A DNA stretch of 60,219 nt from assembly GCA_014360995.1 (NCBI GenBank), contig JACIWL010000006.1, positions 1 through 60,219 of the forward strand. Direction: 5' to 3'. This stretch comes from Candidatus Bipolaricaulota bacterium (GTDB taxonomy: Bacteria; Bipolaricaulota; Bipolaricaulia; Bipolaricaulales; Bipolaricaulaceae). Below are positions 50,944 to 59,122 of this stretch, one piece after another (position 1 is the stretch's first letter; each line of letters begins with the position of its first letter). The position numbers were made by a program, and so were the translations under genes. Below the pieces are notes generated by a model. That model had not been told where the DNA came from. It saw only the letters and a list, made by a program, of their open reading frames with translations, and did no database searches.

Positions 50944-51601
50944 GGTTTTCCAGCCGGAGCGGTTCACCCGGGCCGATTGGGAGGAGCTCTTTCGCCAGGC
51001 CACCCGCGGCCTGGATCCTTGGGCGCTGGACATTACCGTCCTCATCGGCCGCTTCCGGGAGTTTTTGACCAAAACCCCGGTGGAGATGCGGGTTCCGGGC
51101 CGGATGGTCTTGGCAAGCTCCGTCCTTTTACGCATGAAGTCGGAGCGGATGGAAGGGAAGGCCACACTCAAGGAGGCCGTGGAGGCGGTGGTGGCGGAGG
51201 AGACTGCGGAAGAGGAGGACCCTTTTGTTTATGTGGCCCCAGAGCTCCGGCTTCCCCTTCGGCGCCGGCCCAAAGCCCGCGTGACCATCGCGGATCTCCG
51301 ACGGGCGCTTTTGGCTACCTTGGCTAAGCCCGCCCGACCAAAACCCCCCGCCCAAGAAGCAAAGTTTTTGCCACAAGAGGAGCCATTCAAAGTCCGTGCC
51401 CTCCGCCTCCTCCGCCGGCTTCTTTCCATGGTCAACGGTCAGCGGGTGGTCCCCTTTTCCCAACTCTTGGAGAACGACGACCCGAAGGAGCGGGTGGCTC
51501 GGTTCCTTGAACTTTTGCACCTCGACGGGCAAGGGAAAGTCCGCCTATATCAGCCGGAGTTTTTGGGCGAAATCCTCATCGAAGTCCCACATGATTCCTA
51601 A
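50936..51601 (+). CDS. scpA: segregation and condensation protein A
   Basis: ScpA is the kleisin that bridges the SMC heads. The central pattern PWALDITVLIGRFREFL corresponds to the family core, MVLASSVLLRMKSE to the next helix (often LxxAaxLllxKS), and a C-terminal winged helix (FSQLLENDDPKERVARFLEL, LHLDGQGKVRLYQPEFLGEI) closes the ring. 221 aa is slightly shorter than usual. Starts within the end of smc and overlaps scpB by 11 bases. Confidence 0.9.
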   Translation: MLEVFQPERFTRADWEELFRQATRGLDPWALDITVLIGRFREFLTKTPVEMRVPGRMVLASSVLLRMKSERMEGKATLKEAVEAVVAEETAEEEDPFVYVAPELRLPLRRRPKARVTIADLRRALLATLAKPARPKPPAQEAKFLPQEEPFKVRALRLLRRLLSMVNGQRVVPFSQLLENDDPKERVARFLELLHLDGQGKVRLYQPEFLGEILIEVPHDS

Positions 51602-52097
51602 GGCGTTGGTGGAGGCCGCCCTCTTTTTGGCCGACCGACCCCTCTCCGTGGCTGAGCTCGCGCAAAAGCTGGGGCTTGAGGAGCATGTGGTCCTGCGGGT
51701 CTTGGCTCAACTCGCGGAGGAATTAGAGGAACCCGATCGGGGCCTGGAGCTAGGCCAAGAGGGCGGCGGGTATGTGCTTAGGGTGAAGGCGGAGCTAGTG
51801 GAGCTGGTCCGGCCGTTCGCTCCCCATCAGGACCTTTCTGAACCGGTCCTCCGAACTTTGGCGGTGATCATCGCCAAGGCCCCGGTCCTCCAGTCCGAGG
51901 TGGTGAAGATCCGGGGGCAGCGGGCTTATGAGCACATCCGAGAGCTTCTATTGCGAGGGTTTGTGTCCGCCAAAGAAGAAGGGACCACGAAGGTGCTCAA
52001 CGTTACCGACGATCTTCTCCGGTATTTCGGCGTGGCCTCCCTCGCCGAGCTCCGCTCCCTCCTTTCCGTTGTTGACGAGGGGAAGGGTATCGGCTAG
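51591..52097 (+). CDS. scpB: segregation and condensation protein B
   Basis: ScpB binds ScpA as a dimer of tandem winged helices. Residues about 5-80 (ALVEAALFLADRPLSVAELA) form the first and SEPVLRTLAVIIAKAPVLQS, EVVKIRGQRAYEHIRELL with LRGFVSAKEEGTTKVLNVTD the second winged helix; the final DDLLRYFGVASLAELRS is a family hallmark. ATG 51591 (MIPKALVEAALF) lies inside the scpA end; the frame opens earlier but that region is antisense-like. 168 aa is normal to short. Followed by rpsI. Confidence 0.93.
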   Translation: MIPKALVEAALFLADRPLSVAELAQKLGLEEHVVLRVLAQLAEELEEPDRGLELGQEGGGYVLRVKAELVELVRPFAPHQDLSEPVLRTLAVIIAKAPVLQSEVVKIRGQRAYEHIRELLLRGFVSAKEEGTTKVLNVTDDLLRYFGVASLAELRSLLSVVDEGKGIG

Positions 52098-52135
52098 GAT
52101 GAAAAGACGTTCTTCCCAGGAGGTGAAGAATCCCC

Positions 52136-52579
52136 TTGGAGCAGACGATGGAGAGGGCATCTGTAGAGGTCGCGCCGGGCTGGTTAGCCCACGCCGTGGG
52201 AAAAAGGAAGGAGGCCATTGCCCGGGTTTTTCTCCGCGCCGGCACGGGCAAGATCTGGGTGAACGGAAGGCCGGCAGAGGAGTACTTCCGGGCTTTCGCC
52301 TTCACCCAGGATTACCTAAACCGCCATCTATTAACGCCGTTCTACATCACCGGCACTTTGGGCCGGTACGATGTGCGGGCCAAGATCGAGGGCGGCGGAG
52401 CGACCGGGCAGCTTGAGGCCCTGCGCTTGGGCATCGCCCGGGCTTTGGTCAGCATCAGCCCGGAGTTCAAAAAGCCCCTCAAGGACGCAGGGCTCCTCAC
52501 CCGCGACGCCCGCGAGGTGGAGCGCAAGAAGTACGGGCACCGCAAGGCCCGCAAGAAGGAACAGTACTCCAAGCGGTGA
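52136..52579 (+). CDS. rpsI: 30S ribosomal protein S9
   Basis: S9 contacts the P-site tRNA with its C-terminal tail. Conserved features: [72 protein letters not shown], and the C-terminal KEQYSKR (SKR end). AGGAGGTGAA lies at a good distance from TTG 52136, so this start is preferred to ATG 52148. The usual partner L13 (rplM) is not in front of it; scpB is. Confidence 0.95.
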   Translation: MEQTMERASVEVAPGWLAHAVGKRKEAIARVFLRAGTGKIWVNGRPAEEYFRAFAFTQDYLNRHLLTPFYITGTLGRYDVRAKIEGGGATGQLEALRLGIARALVSISPEFKKPLKDAGLLTRDAREVERKKYGHRKARKKEQYSKR

Positions 52580-52585
52580 TCAGCG

Positions 52586-52789
52586 ATGAAAAAGGGAATT
52601 CACCCGGAGGTCCATCGCGCCATTGTTCGTTGTAGCTGTGGGGCGGAGTTTGAGACTCTGTCCACGAAAAAAGAGCTCCACGTGGACGTGTGTATAGAGT
52701 GCCATCCCCTCTTTGGGGGAAAGCGCGCGGAAGCCCCTGATACCGAAGGTCGCATCGAGCGCTACCACCGACGCTACGGTAAGAAATAA
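52586..52789 (+). CDS. rpmE: 50S ribosomal protein L31
   Basis: The 67-residue protein begins MKKGIHPEVHRAIVRCSCGA and has the zinc ligands CSC and CIEC of the cysteine-containing (C+) L31 form. FETLSTKKELHVDVCIECHP and HPLFGGKRAEAPDTEGRI are typical. Spacing to rpsI is six bases; the stop overlaps the start of the next gene by one base (TAATG). Confidence 0.95.
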   Translation: MKKGIHPEVHRAIVRCSCGAEFETLSTKKELHVDVCIECHPLFGGKRAEAPDTEGRIERYHRRYGKK

Positions 52790-53628
52790 TGCCCATCGGC
52801 GGTCAAGCGGTGATAGAAGGGGTCCTCATCGCCGATGGGGAGCGTGCCTTTTTAGCCGTGCGGGGGCAGGATGGGTCGGTGGTGGTGGAACCCCTTTCTA
52901 TCCCGAGGCTCCCAAAACTTGAGCGCATTCCCTTTGTCCGGGGCCCAATAAAGCTCTACCAGCTCATTTCCCTAGGGCTTCGGGCCCTTCAGCGCTCCGC
53001 GGAGATCGCCTACCCAGAGGAAAAAAGCTCCGGCTGGGATTTCTTCTTCGCCATAGGCCTGGCCCTCCTTCTCCTCGTGGGAGGATTCATTGCCCTTCCC
53101 TTTTTCTTGGCCACAAGGCTTGGCCTTTCTAATCCCGTGCTCCTTAACCTCGTAGAGGGTGGAATCCGTGTGGCTTTCTTCATTTTGTACCTTTGGGGGC
53201 TCTCCCTTATTCCCGAGGCCCGTCGGGTTTTTCAATACCACGGTGCGGAGCACAAAGCCGTTCACGCCTACGAGGCCGGCTCGTTGGAGCTTTCCAGCGC
53301 CCTAAAACAAAGCCCAATCCACGCCCGGTGCGGAACAAATTTCATTTTCCTTTTTGTCGCTGTGGCCATACTCGTCTTTTCCCTCATCCCAGCGAGGTCT
53401 TTTGGGCTTCGGCTTTTGGCCCGCATCGGCCTCATCCCCGTTGTGGCCGCTATTACCTATGAGCTTCTCCTTTGGGGGGCGAAGACCAGGCTTTTGCGTC
53501 CATTCCTTTGGCCTGGACTTCTGTTTCAGCGGCTCACCACGCGGGAGCCCATGCCGGACCAAATTGAAGTGGCCTTGGCCGCCGTGCGTCAGGTGGTGAG
53601 CGCCCGCAGCTCCTCCACCACAGAGTAG
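52789..53628 (+). CDS. DUF1385 family membrane protein (YqhQ-like)
   Basis: The start MPIGGQAVIEGVLIADGERA and the later FQYHGAEHKAVHAYEAG, HARCGTNFIFLFVAVAILVF and RIGLIPVVAAITYELLLWGA are DUF1385 signatures, with two to four transmembrane helices in the middle and C-terminal parts. The conserved His/Glu/Cys residues suggest a metal site, but no function is known. In Firmicutes its homologue lies near efp and in other bacteria near rpmE/prfA, which matches this place. The 3' end overlaps the PHP gene by 40 bases (convergent). Confidence 0.9.
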   Translation: MPIGGQAVIEGVLIADGERAFLAVRGQDGSVVVEPLSIPRLPKLERIPFVRGPIKLYQLISLGLRALQRSAEIAYPEEKSSGWDFFFAIGLALLLLVGGFIALPFFLATRLGLSNPVLLNLVEGGIRVAFFILYLWGLSLIPEARRVFQYHGAEHKAVHAYEAGSLELSSALKQSPIHARCGTNFIFLFVAVAILVFSLIPARSFGLRLLARIGLIPVVAAITYELLLWGAKTRLLRPFLWPGLLFQRLTTREPMPDQIEVALAAVRQVVSARSSSTTE

Positions 53629-54431
53629 GGGAGGCGTACCATCCCCAGGCTCTCTTTGACCGAGCCAGGGCCGTGGTCGTCGGAGCCGCCGGTGGCCAAA
53701 AGCCCAAGCTCCGCGGCCAGAGCCGAGAGCTCCCAAAGATGGGTGTTTAGGGGTTTGTCTGGGCTGAGCTCGTAGGGGTAGTAGAGCTCCACCCCGCGTA
53801 GGCCCTGCTCCTTCAGGGTTTGGAGAACCTCCCGCCATTGGGAAAACCCGTGGAAGCCGGGGTGGGCGAGGACGGCCACCCCCCCGGCGGCCCGGATGGC
53901 CTCGATGACCTGGGAGCTCGTGGGGCGGGCCAAGGGAACATAGCAAAGCCCGTCATCGCCAAGGTAAGTGGAGAAAGCCTCGTCTAGGGTGGACACAGCT
54001 CCGTATTGCACCAAGAGAGAAGCGAGATGGGGCCGGCCCACCGAGCCCTGGGCCTTGGCCCGCACCTCCTCGTAGGTGAGGGGAAGGCCCAATACTTCTC
54101 GGCACCGCTCCACCATCGCCTTCATCCGCTCTTCGCGGGCCCTGGCCATCCAGGAAAAAAGGGCACGCAACGCCGGATGGTGCGGATCCACAAAGTACCC
54201 AAGGATCTCCCCGCGCTCCCCCAAAATCTCCGCCTTTATCTCCACCCCAGTGATGACCTCCAGCCCCTCCCGAAACTCCACGGGAGCACGGAGCTCCGGG
54301 CCGATCGTGTCGTGGTCGGTGACGGCCACCACCCCAAAACCCAGGGACTTAGCGCGGGCCAAAAGCTCCGCCAGGGTTTGAGTCCCATCGGACCAGCGGG
54401 TATGGAGGTGCAAATCAGCCCACTTTTCCAC
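53589..54431 (-). CDS. PHP-domain phosphoesterase (nucleoside bisphosphate phosphatase/RNase AM type)
   Basis: The metal-binding motifs are complete: ADLHLHTRWSDGTQTLAEL, VAVTDHDTIGPEL, GVEIKAEILGERGEILGYFV, AVLAHPGF, and LLATGGSDDHGPGSV. The arrangement matches the YciV/RnaAM group that removes 3'-phosphates from 3',5'-bisphosphonucleosides or trims RNA 5' ends. The GTG at 54431 overlaps nusB by 17 bases. 280 aa is normal. It is the last gene of the efp-nusB operon. Confidence 0.88.
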   Translation of the reverse strand: MEKWADLHLHTRWSDGTQTLAELLARAKSLGFGVVAVTDHDTIGPELRAPVEFREGLEVITGVEIKAEILGERGEILGYFVDPHHPALRALFSWMARAREERMKAMVERCREVLGLPLTYEEVRAKAQGSVGRPHLASLLVQYGAVSTLDEAFSTYLGDDGLCYVPLARPTSSQVIEAIRAAGGVAVLAHPGFHGFSQWREVLQTLKEQGLRGVELYYPYELSPDKPLNTHLWELSALAAELGLLATGGSDDHGPGSVKESLGMVRLPYSVVEELRALTT

Positions 54432-54813
54432 CTTGCCTCTCCTTCCAAACTCGGTCCAAGATGGCGTTCACCACCGCGGGCGCCCTTTCCGTCCCGTAGA
54501 GCTTCCCAAGCTCCACCGCCTCGTTGATCACCACCTCCGGCGGGGTTTCCGTATAAAGGAGCTCGTATAGGCCCAAGCGGAGGATATTGCGATCCACGAG
54601 GGGAAGACGATCTAGCCCCCATCCTTCGGCGCGGTCATCGATTATCGCGTCGATCTCCCTTTGGTGCGCCAACACCCCTTCAAGGAGGGACTGGGCAAAC
54701 TCCCTGGCTTCTTTGGGGAGGGCGACCTCGGCGAGGAGTTCTGCTGGGGGCAGATCCAAGAATTCCCGGCGGTATAGGGCGCGAAGGACCTCTTCCCGGG
54801 CTTTGCGGCGCAT
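54415..54813 (-). CDS. nusB: transcription antitermination protein NusB
   Basis: NusB with S10 binds boxA RNA in rRNA antitermination. The all-helical pattern is clear: RRKAREEVLRALYRREFLDL, LLEGVLAHQREIDAIIDDRA, WGLDRLPLVDRNILRLGLYE, and LLYTETPPEVVINEAVELGK with LYGTERAPAVVNAILDRV. 132 aa is standard. It abuts amaP (the ATG shares the last base of its stop) and overlaps PHP. Confidence 0.95.
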   Translation of the reverse strand: MRRKAREEVLRALYRREFLDLPPAELLAEVALPKEAREFAQSLLEGVLAHQREIDAIIDDRAEGWGLDRLPLVDRNILRLGLYELLYTETPPEVVINEAVELGKLYGTERAPAVVNAILDRVWKERQGGKVG

Positions 54814-55322
54814 CAGCGGGGGGCGCGGGCTGTGCCATGGACCACCACTTGCACCTCTTGGACCTTAAGGCCCGTGCGGCGGGAAAGCTCGGCGGTGAGG
54901 AGTTCCTGCACGCGCTCGGCCACCTCCGTGATGGAGGCCTCCTGGGGGAGGCGGAGAAAAACCCGCAAAGAAAAACCCTCTTTTTGCGGCTGCAAATGCA
55001 CGCGGAAGGTCGTCTCCGGAAGCTCTTGGGCAAGAAGCCCGACGGCAAGCTGGACCACCGTATGGGGGGTGATGAAGACGAGCCCGCGGGGCCCGGGCTG
55101 CTTTAAGGGCGAAGAGAGGCCCTGGCGCTGGCGCCAAAGGGCAAGGCACGCCCCGCTCCCGCCCAAAAATGCCGCGGCAAGAATGGAGAGGGTCACTCTC
55201 ACCGCCAATTCAGGAACGGGGTTAGTGCGTATGGTGACCTCAGGGGCGAGCCAGGCGCCAAGGCCGGCCAAAACCGCCGCCAAAAACAAAACCAAAGCTT
55301 CAATCCCCAGCAAAAGGTTCAT
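54813..55322 (-). CDS. amaP: AmaP-like Asp23/Gls24-family membrane protein
   Basis: Two N-terminal transmembrane helices (LLLGIEALVLFLAAVLAGLG and LSILAAAFLGGSGACLALW) precede an Asp23-like domain (FITPHTVVQLAVGLLAQELP, VFLRLPQEASITEVAERVQE, VQEVQVVVHG). AmaP anchors Asp23 to the membrane in Staphylococcus; the order asp23-asp23-amaP here supports the same arrangement. 169 aa is typical. Overlaps the gene before it by four bases. Confidence 0.8.
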   Translation of the reverse strand: MNLLLGIEALVLFLAAVLAGLGAWLAPEVTIRTNPVPELAVRVTLSILAAAFLGGSGACLALWRQRQGLSSPLKQPGPRGLVFITPHTVVQLAVGLLAQELPETTFRVHLQPQKEGFSLRVFLRLPQEASITEVAERVQELLTAELSRRTGLKVQEVQVVVHGTARAPR

Positions 55323-55666
55323 GACTGCTCCTCGGAAAAGACCACCCGGGTTACCTCCACATCCACCGCCTCCACAGGAAGGGCGGTCATCCGCTCCACT
55401 TCGGCCTTGATCTTCTCCTGAAGCTCCTGCACCACTTCGGGCACGGCCCGGCCATATTCCACGGCAATGCGTAGGGAAACGCGGACGCGTCCGCCCAGAA
55501 GTTCGGTCTCCACGTGGCGGCGGGCCGCTGGCCCCCGGGGAAAAGGTTCCCCGCTGGGGGCAAAAACCCCAGGGATCTCTGCAGCCGCCAACGCGGCAAT
55601 CGTAGAAACCACGTCCTTAGCAATGCTTATACGGCCTGCCTCCTCCATCTCCTCAGGCCGCGCCAT
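55319..55666 (-). CDS. Asp23/Gls24-family envelope stress protein (second copy)
   Basis: The 115-residue protein has the Asp23 fold pattern GRISIAKDVVSTIAALAAAE, IPGVFAPSG, LRIAVEYGRAVPEVVQELQE and EAVDVEVTRVVF. Proteins of this family are small, cytoplasmic and often attach to the membrane through AmaP. It overlaps the first copy by 14 bases and amaP by four. Sequence identity to its neighbour is low, so the duplication is old. Confidence 0.85.
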   Translation of the reverse strand: MARPEEMEEAGRISIAKDVVSTIAALAAAEIPGVFAPSGEPFPRGPAARRHVETELLGGRVRVSLRIAVEYGRAVPEVVQELQEKIKAEVERMTALPVEAVDVEVTRVVFSEEQS

Positions 55667-56033
55667 TCTCTCCCCCCTCTATTTCAATTTCCGGGAGAAA
55701 AACCTCTTGCACATAAACGTTGATCTCCCGCGCCCGCACCCCGGCGAGACCTTCCAGGGCCTCCCGTACCGCTTGCTGAACCCCTTGGGCCACCTCGTGC
55801 ACCGGGTAACCATACATCACCGCGATCTTCACGTGGACGTCAATGGTCCCCGGCTCAGGGCTCACCAATTCCACCCCGGATTCGCCACCCCAAACCCCCA
55901 TGAGGCCCTTGGGGTGCCAAAGCTTCACCCCCTCCATTTGGCTTACGGTTTTGCCCACAATCCCGGCCAGGACCTCCGGCCGCATGGTCACGCGGCCGAG
56001 GGGCAGACGCAGCTCCACCTTCACCTCGGGCAT
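55653..56033 (-). CDS. Asp23/Gls24-family envelope stress protein (first copy)
   Basis: Family features: LGRVTMRPEVLAGIVGKTVS, VKIAVMYGYPVHEVAQGVQQ, and REINVYVQEVFLPEIEIEG. The N terminus has an unusual WHPKGLMGVWGG loop after MEGVKL. 126 aa. It follows efp directly (one base between stop and start) and precedes the second copy. In Firmicutes one such gene (yqhY) lies between accBC and nusB; here acc genes are missing from this place. Confidence 0.85.
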   Translation of the reverse strand: MPEVKVELRLPLGRVTMRPEVLAGIVGKTVSQMEGVKLWHPKGLMGVWGGESGVELVSPEPGTIDVHVKIAVMYGYPVHEVAQGVQQAVREALEGLAGVRAREINVYVQEVFLPEIEIEGGENGAA

Positions 56034-56034
56034 C

Positions 56035-56598
56035 TCAGCTCACCCGCTCCACGTAGGCCCCGGTGCGGGTATCCACGCGGATTACATCCCCTACCTGCAC
56101 AAAAAGCGGGACCTTCACAACAAGGCCGGTCTCCAGCGTGGCAGGTTTATCCCCGCCTTGGGCCGTATCCCCCCGCACCCCAGGGGGAGTATCCACCACC
56201 CGCAGCTCCACAAAGTTCGGAGGCTCCACCTTCACCAGCTGCCCCTGGTAATAAAGGCCGGTGACCTCCATCCCCTCGAGAAGATAGCCGCGGATGGGCT
56301 CGATCACCGTCGCCGGGATCATCCGCTCCTCGAAGGTTTCCTTGTCCATGAACACGTAAGAATCGCCGCTTTGATAGAGGTACTGCATGGGCCGCACCTC
56401 TAGGAAAGCCGCCTCAAGGTTATCGGAATCGCGGAGGGTTTCGTTAATGACCTGACCAGTTTTAAGGTTGCGGAGTTTGGCCCGTACAAAGGCCGAGCCC
56501 CGGCCGCGCTTCACGTGCTCGAACTCCAACACCTCGTACAGGGTCCCGTTATAGAGAAGGGTCATGCCCTTGGTAATCTCGCCGATGGTGATCCCCAT
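56035..56598 (-). CDS. efp: translation elongation factor P
   Basis: EF-P rescues ribosomes stalled at polyproline. The three-domain protein (187 aa) includes EFEHVKRGRGSAFVRAKLRN in domain I, whose loop tip carries Arg between glycines (RGRGSAF) where E. coli has the modified Lys34, and the C-terminal signature KVPLFVQVGDVIRVDTRTGA with YVERV. The ATG at 56598 follows AGGAGG; the open frame beyond it lies in the DUF2227 gene. No earP or epmA gene is in the window. Confidence 0.96.
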   Translation of the reverse strand: MGITIGEITKGMTLLYNGTLYEVLEFEHVKRGRGSAFVRAKLRNLKTGQVINETLRDSDNLEAAFLEVRPMQYLYQSGDSYVFMDKETFEERMIPATVIEPIRGYLLEGMEVTGLYYQGQLVKVEPPNFVELRVVDTPPGVRGDTAQGGDKPATLETGLVVKVPLFVQVGDVIRVDTRTGAYVERVS

Positions 56599-56626
56599 TG
56601 CTCCTCCTTCTTTGCTCGTTATACCC

Positions 56627-57061
56627 TCAACCTCTGCCCCTGACAACCCGCAGGCGGTCGGCAAGGATGTGGAGGAGTTGGGGAAGCCAAAGGCCCACAA
56701 GGAGGGGAAGAAGCCAAGAGAGGGGAAATTCGGGCCAGGGGAACCCCAGGGCAAGGCCAAGGGGAGAAAGGACAAGGCCAAGGTAAAGGAAGCGGGAGAG
56801 GGGGCCGAGGACGGGGTGGTGGGAGAGGCCGCGGTGACGGAAAAGGAGGGCGTAGGGCCGCCAGATGAACCTCAGGATCCCCCAGCGCCGGGCCGCGCGG
56901 CTTTGCGCAAGGTCCAGGTCTGGGGAGAGGAATAGGCTTCCCAAAAGGTAACCCAGGGCAAGGGGGAAAAGGGCCTTTCCCAGGTCCAAGAGATACCCCA
57001 CGAGCAAGAGAAAAGGAAGGAAGGCGAGTTCCAGCGCGAGGTGCACGGAAGCCCTGGGCAC
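56627..57061 (-). CDS. DUF2227-family membrane metal-binding protein
   Basis: The 144-residue protein is strongly hydrophobic (about four helices) and has the family segment SPDLDLAQSRAARRWGILRF, then RPYALLFRHRGLSHHPVLGP, with conserved Asp and His residues that probably hold a metal ion, as in the related YdjM-like hydrolases. Function unknown. It starts with GTG 57061 and ends 28 bases before efp, so it may head the efp-nusB-PHP operon; it is divergent from groES. Confidence 0.75.
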   Translation of the reverse strand: MPRASVHLALELAFLPFLLLVGYLLDLGKALFPLALGYLLGSLFLSPDLDLAQSRAARRWGILRFIWRPYALLFRHRGLSHHPVLGPLSRFLYLGLVLSPLGLALGFPWPEFPLSWLLPLLVGLWLPQLLHILADRLRVVRGRG

Positions 57062-57097
57062 GGGCCATTGTTGCCGCCTGGAGCTACCACTTCAACC

Positions 57098-57126
57098 TTG
57101 CGGCTCCCCACACCACCCCTTACAAT
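57098..57126 (+). promoter_or_regulatory. groES promoter
   Basis: TTGCGG at 57098-57103 and TACAAT at 57121-57126 are 17 bases apart, and the CIRCE operator begins four bases after the -10 hexamer, over the expected start site. Confidence 0.7.
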
Positions 57127-57129
57127 CTT

Positions 57130-57156
57130 TTAGCACCTAAAACCCTGAAGTGCTAA
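57130..57156 (+). promoter_or_regulatory. CIRCE element (HrcA operator)
   Basis: TTAGCACCT, nine bases, AAGTGCTAA: the arms match the consensus TTAGCACTC-N9-GAGTGCTAA except in the innermost positions, and they pair with each other in eight of nine places. HrcA repressor binding here would link groESL to heat shock. hrcA itself is not in the window. Confidence 0.9.
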
Positions 57157-57172
57157 CCCGGGAGGTGGTGGA

Positions 57173-57445
57173 ATGAAGATCAAGCCCTTGGGTAGCCGTG
57201 TGCTTGTGAAGAAGATCGAGGAAGAGGAGCGCCGCACCCCCGGTGGCATCGTCCTTCCGGAGTCCGTGAAGGACGAGAAGGCCGTGAAGGGGAAGGTGGT
57301 GGCCCTCGGCACCGGCGAGAAGTTCGAGGTGAAGGTGGGCGATAAGGTCCTCATCGCCGCCTACGCCGGAACCGAGGTCCGCGTGGGCGACGAAAAATAC
57401 CTCCTCGTGAAGACTGCGGACATCCTGGCCGTCATCGAGGAGTAA
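57173..57445 (+). CDS. groES: co-chaperonin GroES
   Basis: GroES caps the GroEL folding chamber. The 90-residue protein has [20 protein letters not shown], the mobile loop [20 protein letters not shown], and [28 protein letters not shown] stands before the ATG. It is followed after ten bases by groEL under the same CIRCE-regulated promoter. Confidence 0.97.
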   Translation: MKIKPLGSRVLVKKIEEEERRTPGGIVLPESVKDEKAVKGKVVALGTGEKFEVKVGDKVLIAAYAGTEVRVGDEKYLLVKTADILAVIEE

Positions 57446-57455
57446 GGAGGTGGGC

Positions 57456-59075
57456 ATGGCAGCGAAAGAGGTCGTCTACGGGGAAGAGGCACGGCGGAAG
57501 ATCCTGGCCGGCGTGGAGAAGCTGGCCAACGTGGTCAGGGTGACCCTCGGTCCCCGCGGTCGCAACGTCTGTATCGAGAAGAAATTCGGCTCCCCCGACA
57601 TCGTCAACGACGGGGTCACCATCGCCGAGGAGCAGGAGTACAAGGATCCCTACGAGAACATGGGGGCTCAGCTCGTGAAGGAGGTGGCCTCCAAGACCAA
57701 TGACGTGGCCGGCGACGGCACCACCACCGCCACCGTCCTCGCCCACGCCCTCATCAAGGAAGGGTTCAAGATGGTGGCCGCCGGGGCCAACCCCATTGCC
57801 CTCAAGCGCGGCATCGAGAAGGGCGTCAAGGCCGTGGTGGAGGAGCTCCAGAAGATGTCCCGCAAGATCTCCGGAAAGCACGAGATCGCCCAAGTGGCCG
57901 CCATCTCCGCCAATGACCCCGAGGTGGGCCGCATCATCGCCGACGCCATGGAGGCCGTGGGCGAGTCCGGGGTCATCACCGTGGAGGACTCCGACACCAT
58001 CGAGACCTACTACGAGGTGGTGGAGGGCATGCAGTTCGACCGCGAGTACCTCTCCCCCTACTTCGTCACCGACCCCAAAAAGATGGAGGTGAACCTGGAG
58101 AACCCCTACATCCTCATCACCGACCGCGAGCTCAAGAACGCCCTGGAGATGATCCCGCTTTTGGAGAAGGTAGCCCAGACCGGTCGGCCCCTCCTTGTGA
58201 TCGCCAAGGACGTCACCGGCGAAGCCCTCTCCACCTTGGTCATCAACAAGCTAAAAGGGACCCTCATCTCCTGCGCTGTGAAGGCTCCCGGGTTCGGTGA
58301 CCGGCGCAAGGCGATGCTGGAGGACATCGCCATCCTCACCGGCGGTGTGGTCATCGCCGAGGACGCCGGGATGGAGGTGCGGAACGCCACTCTGGACATG
58401 CTGGGCCAGGCCGAGCGAGTCCGGGTGACCCACGAGTCCACCACCATCATCGGCGGCAAGGGCAACCCCGAGGCCATCAAGGCCCGCATCGAGCAGATCG
58501 AGGAGCAGATCAAGACCACGGACAGCGAATACGACCGGGAGAAGCTGGAGGAACGGAAGGCCAAGCTCGCCGGCGGGGTGGCGGTGATCAAGGTCGGCGC
58601 AGCCACGGAGACCGAGCTTGAGGAGAAGAAGCACCGGTTTGAGGACGCCCTCGAGGCCACCCGGGCCGCGGTGGAGGAGGGGATCCTGCCCGGCGGTGGC
58701 GTGGCCCTCCTGCGCGCCAGCCGCGTCCTCGATCAACTGGAAAAGGAGCTCGAGGGCGACGAGAAGCTGGGCGTGCAGATCCTGAAGAAGGCCCTGGAGG
58801 CCCCGGTCCGTCAGATCGCAGAGAACGCGGGGTTCGAGGGCGCGGTGATCGTGGAGCGCCTGCGGAAGGAAAAGGACACCGTGGGCTTCGACGTTGTCCA
58901 GGAGAAGTTCGTGGACATGTACGAAGCCGGGATCATCGACCCGACCAAGGTGACGCGCTCGGCGCTCCAGAACGCCGCCTCCATCGCCGGGATGCTCCTC
59001 ATCACCGAGGCCTTGGTGGCCGAGGTGCGCGAGGAGAAGAAAGAGACCGTGCCGACCCCGCCGCCGGAGTACTAG
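57456..59075 (+). CDS. groEL: chaperonin GroEL
   Basis: The 539-residue chaperonin has [20 protein letters not shown], the ATP site [40 protein letters not shown] and the signature [20 protein letters not shown]. The C terminus ends [12 protein letters not shown] in place of the GGM repeats common in many GroEL proteins. ATG 57456 follows AAGGAGG by five bases; the frame opens two codons earlier. Codon use is strongly C-ending, consistent with high expression. A bidirectional terminator follows. Confidence 0.98.
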   Translation: MAAKEVVYGEEARRKILAGVEKLANVVRVTLGPRGRNVCIEKKFGSPDIVNDGVTIAEEQEYKDPYENMGAQLVKEVASKTNDVAGDGTTTATVLAHALIKEGFKMVAAGANPIALKRGIEKGVKAVVEELQKMSRKISGKHEIAQVAAISANDPEVGRIIADAMEAVGESGVITVEDSDTIETYYEVVEGMQFDREYLSPYFVTDPKKMEVNLENPYILITDRELKNALEMIPLLEKVAQTGRPLLVIAKDVTGEALSTLVINKLKGTLISCAVKAPGFGDRRKAMLEDIAILTGGVVIAEDAGMEVRNATLDMLGQAERVRVTHESTTIIGGKGNPEAIKARIEQIEEQIKTTDSEYDREKLEERKAKLAGGVAVIKVGAATETELEEKKHRFEDALEATRAAVEEGILPGGGVALLRASRVLDQLEKELEGDEKLGVQILKKALEAPVRQIAENAGFEGAVIVERLRKEKDTVGFDVVQEKFVDMYEAGIIDPTKVTRSALQNAASIAGMLLITEALVAEVREEKKETVPTPPPEY

Positions 59076-59088
59076 GCTAAAAGAAAAG

Positions 59089-59122
59089 GCCCCGGGATTC
59101 CTCCCGGGGCTTTTTTATTTTT
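59089..59122. terminator. bidirectional terminator between groEL and the M20 peptidase gene
   Basis: The stem GCCCCGGG / CCCGGGGC (59089-59096 with 59103-59110, six-base loop) is followed by TTTTTTATTTTTT on the plus strand; on the minus strand it is followed by TTTTCTTTTAG, so both convergent genes can end here. Confidence 0.88.
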
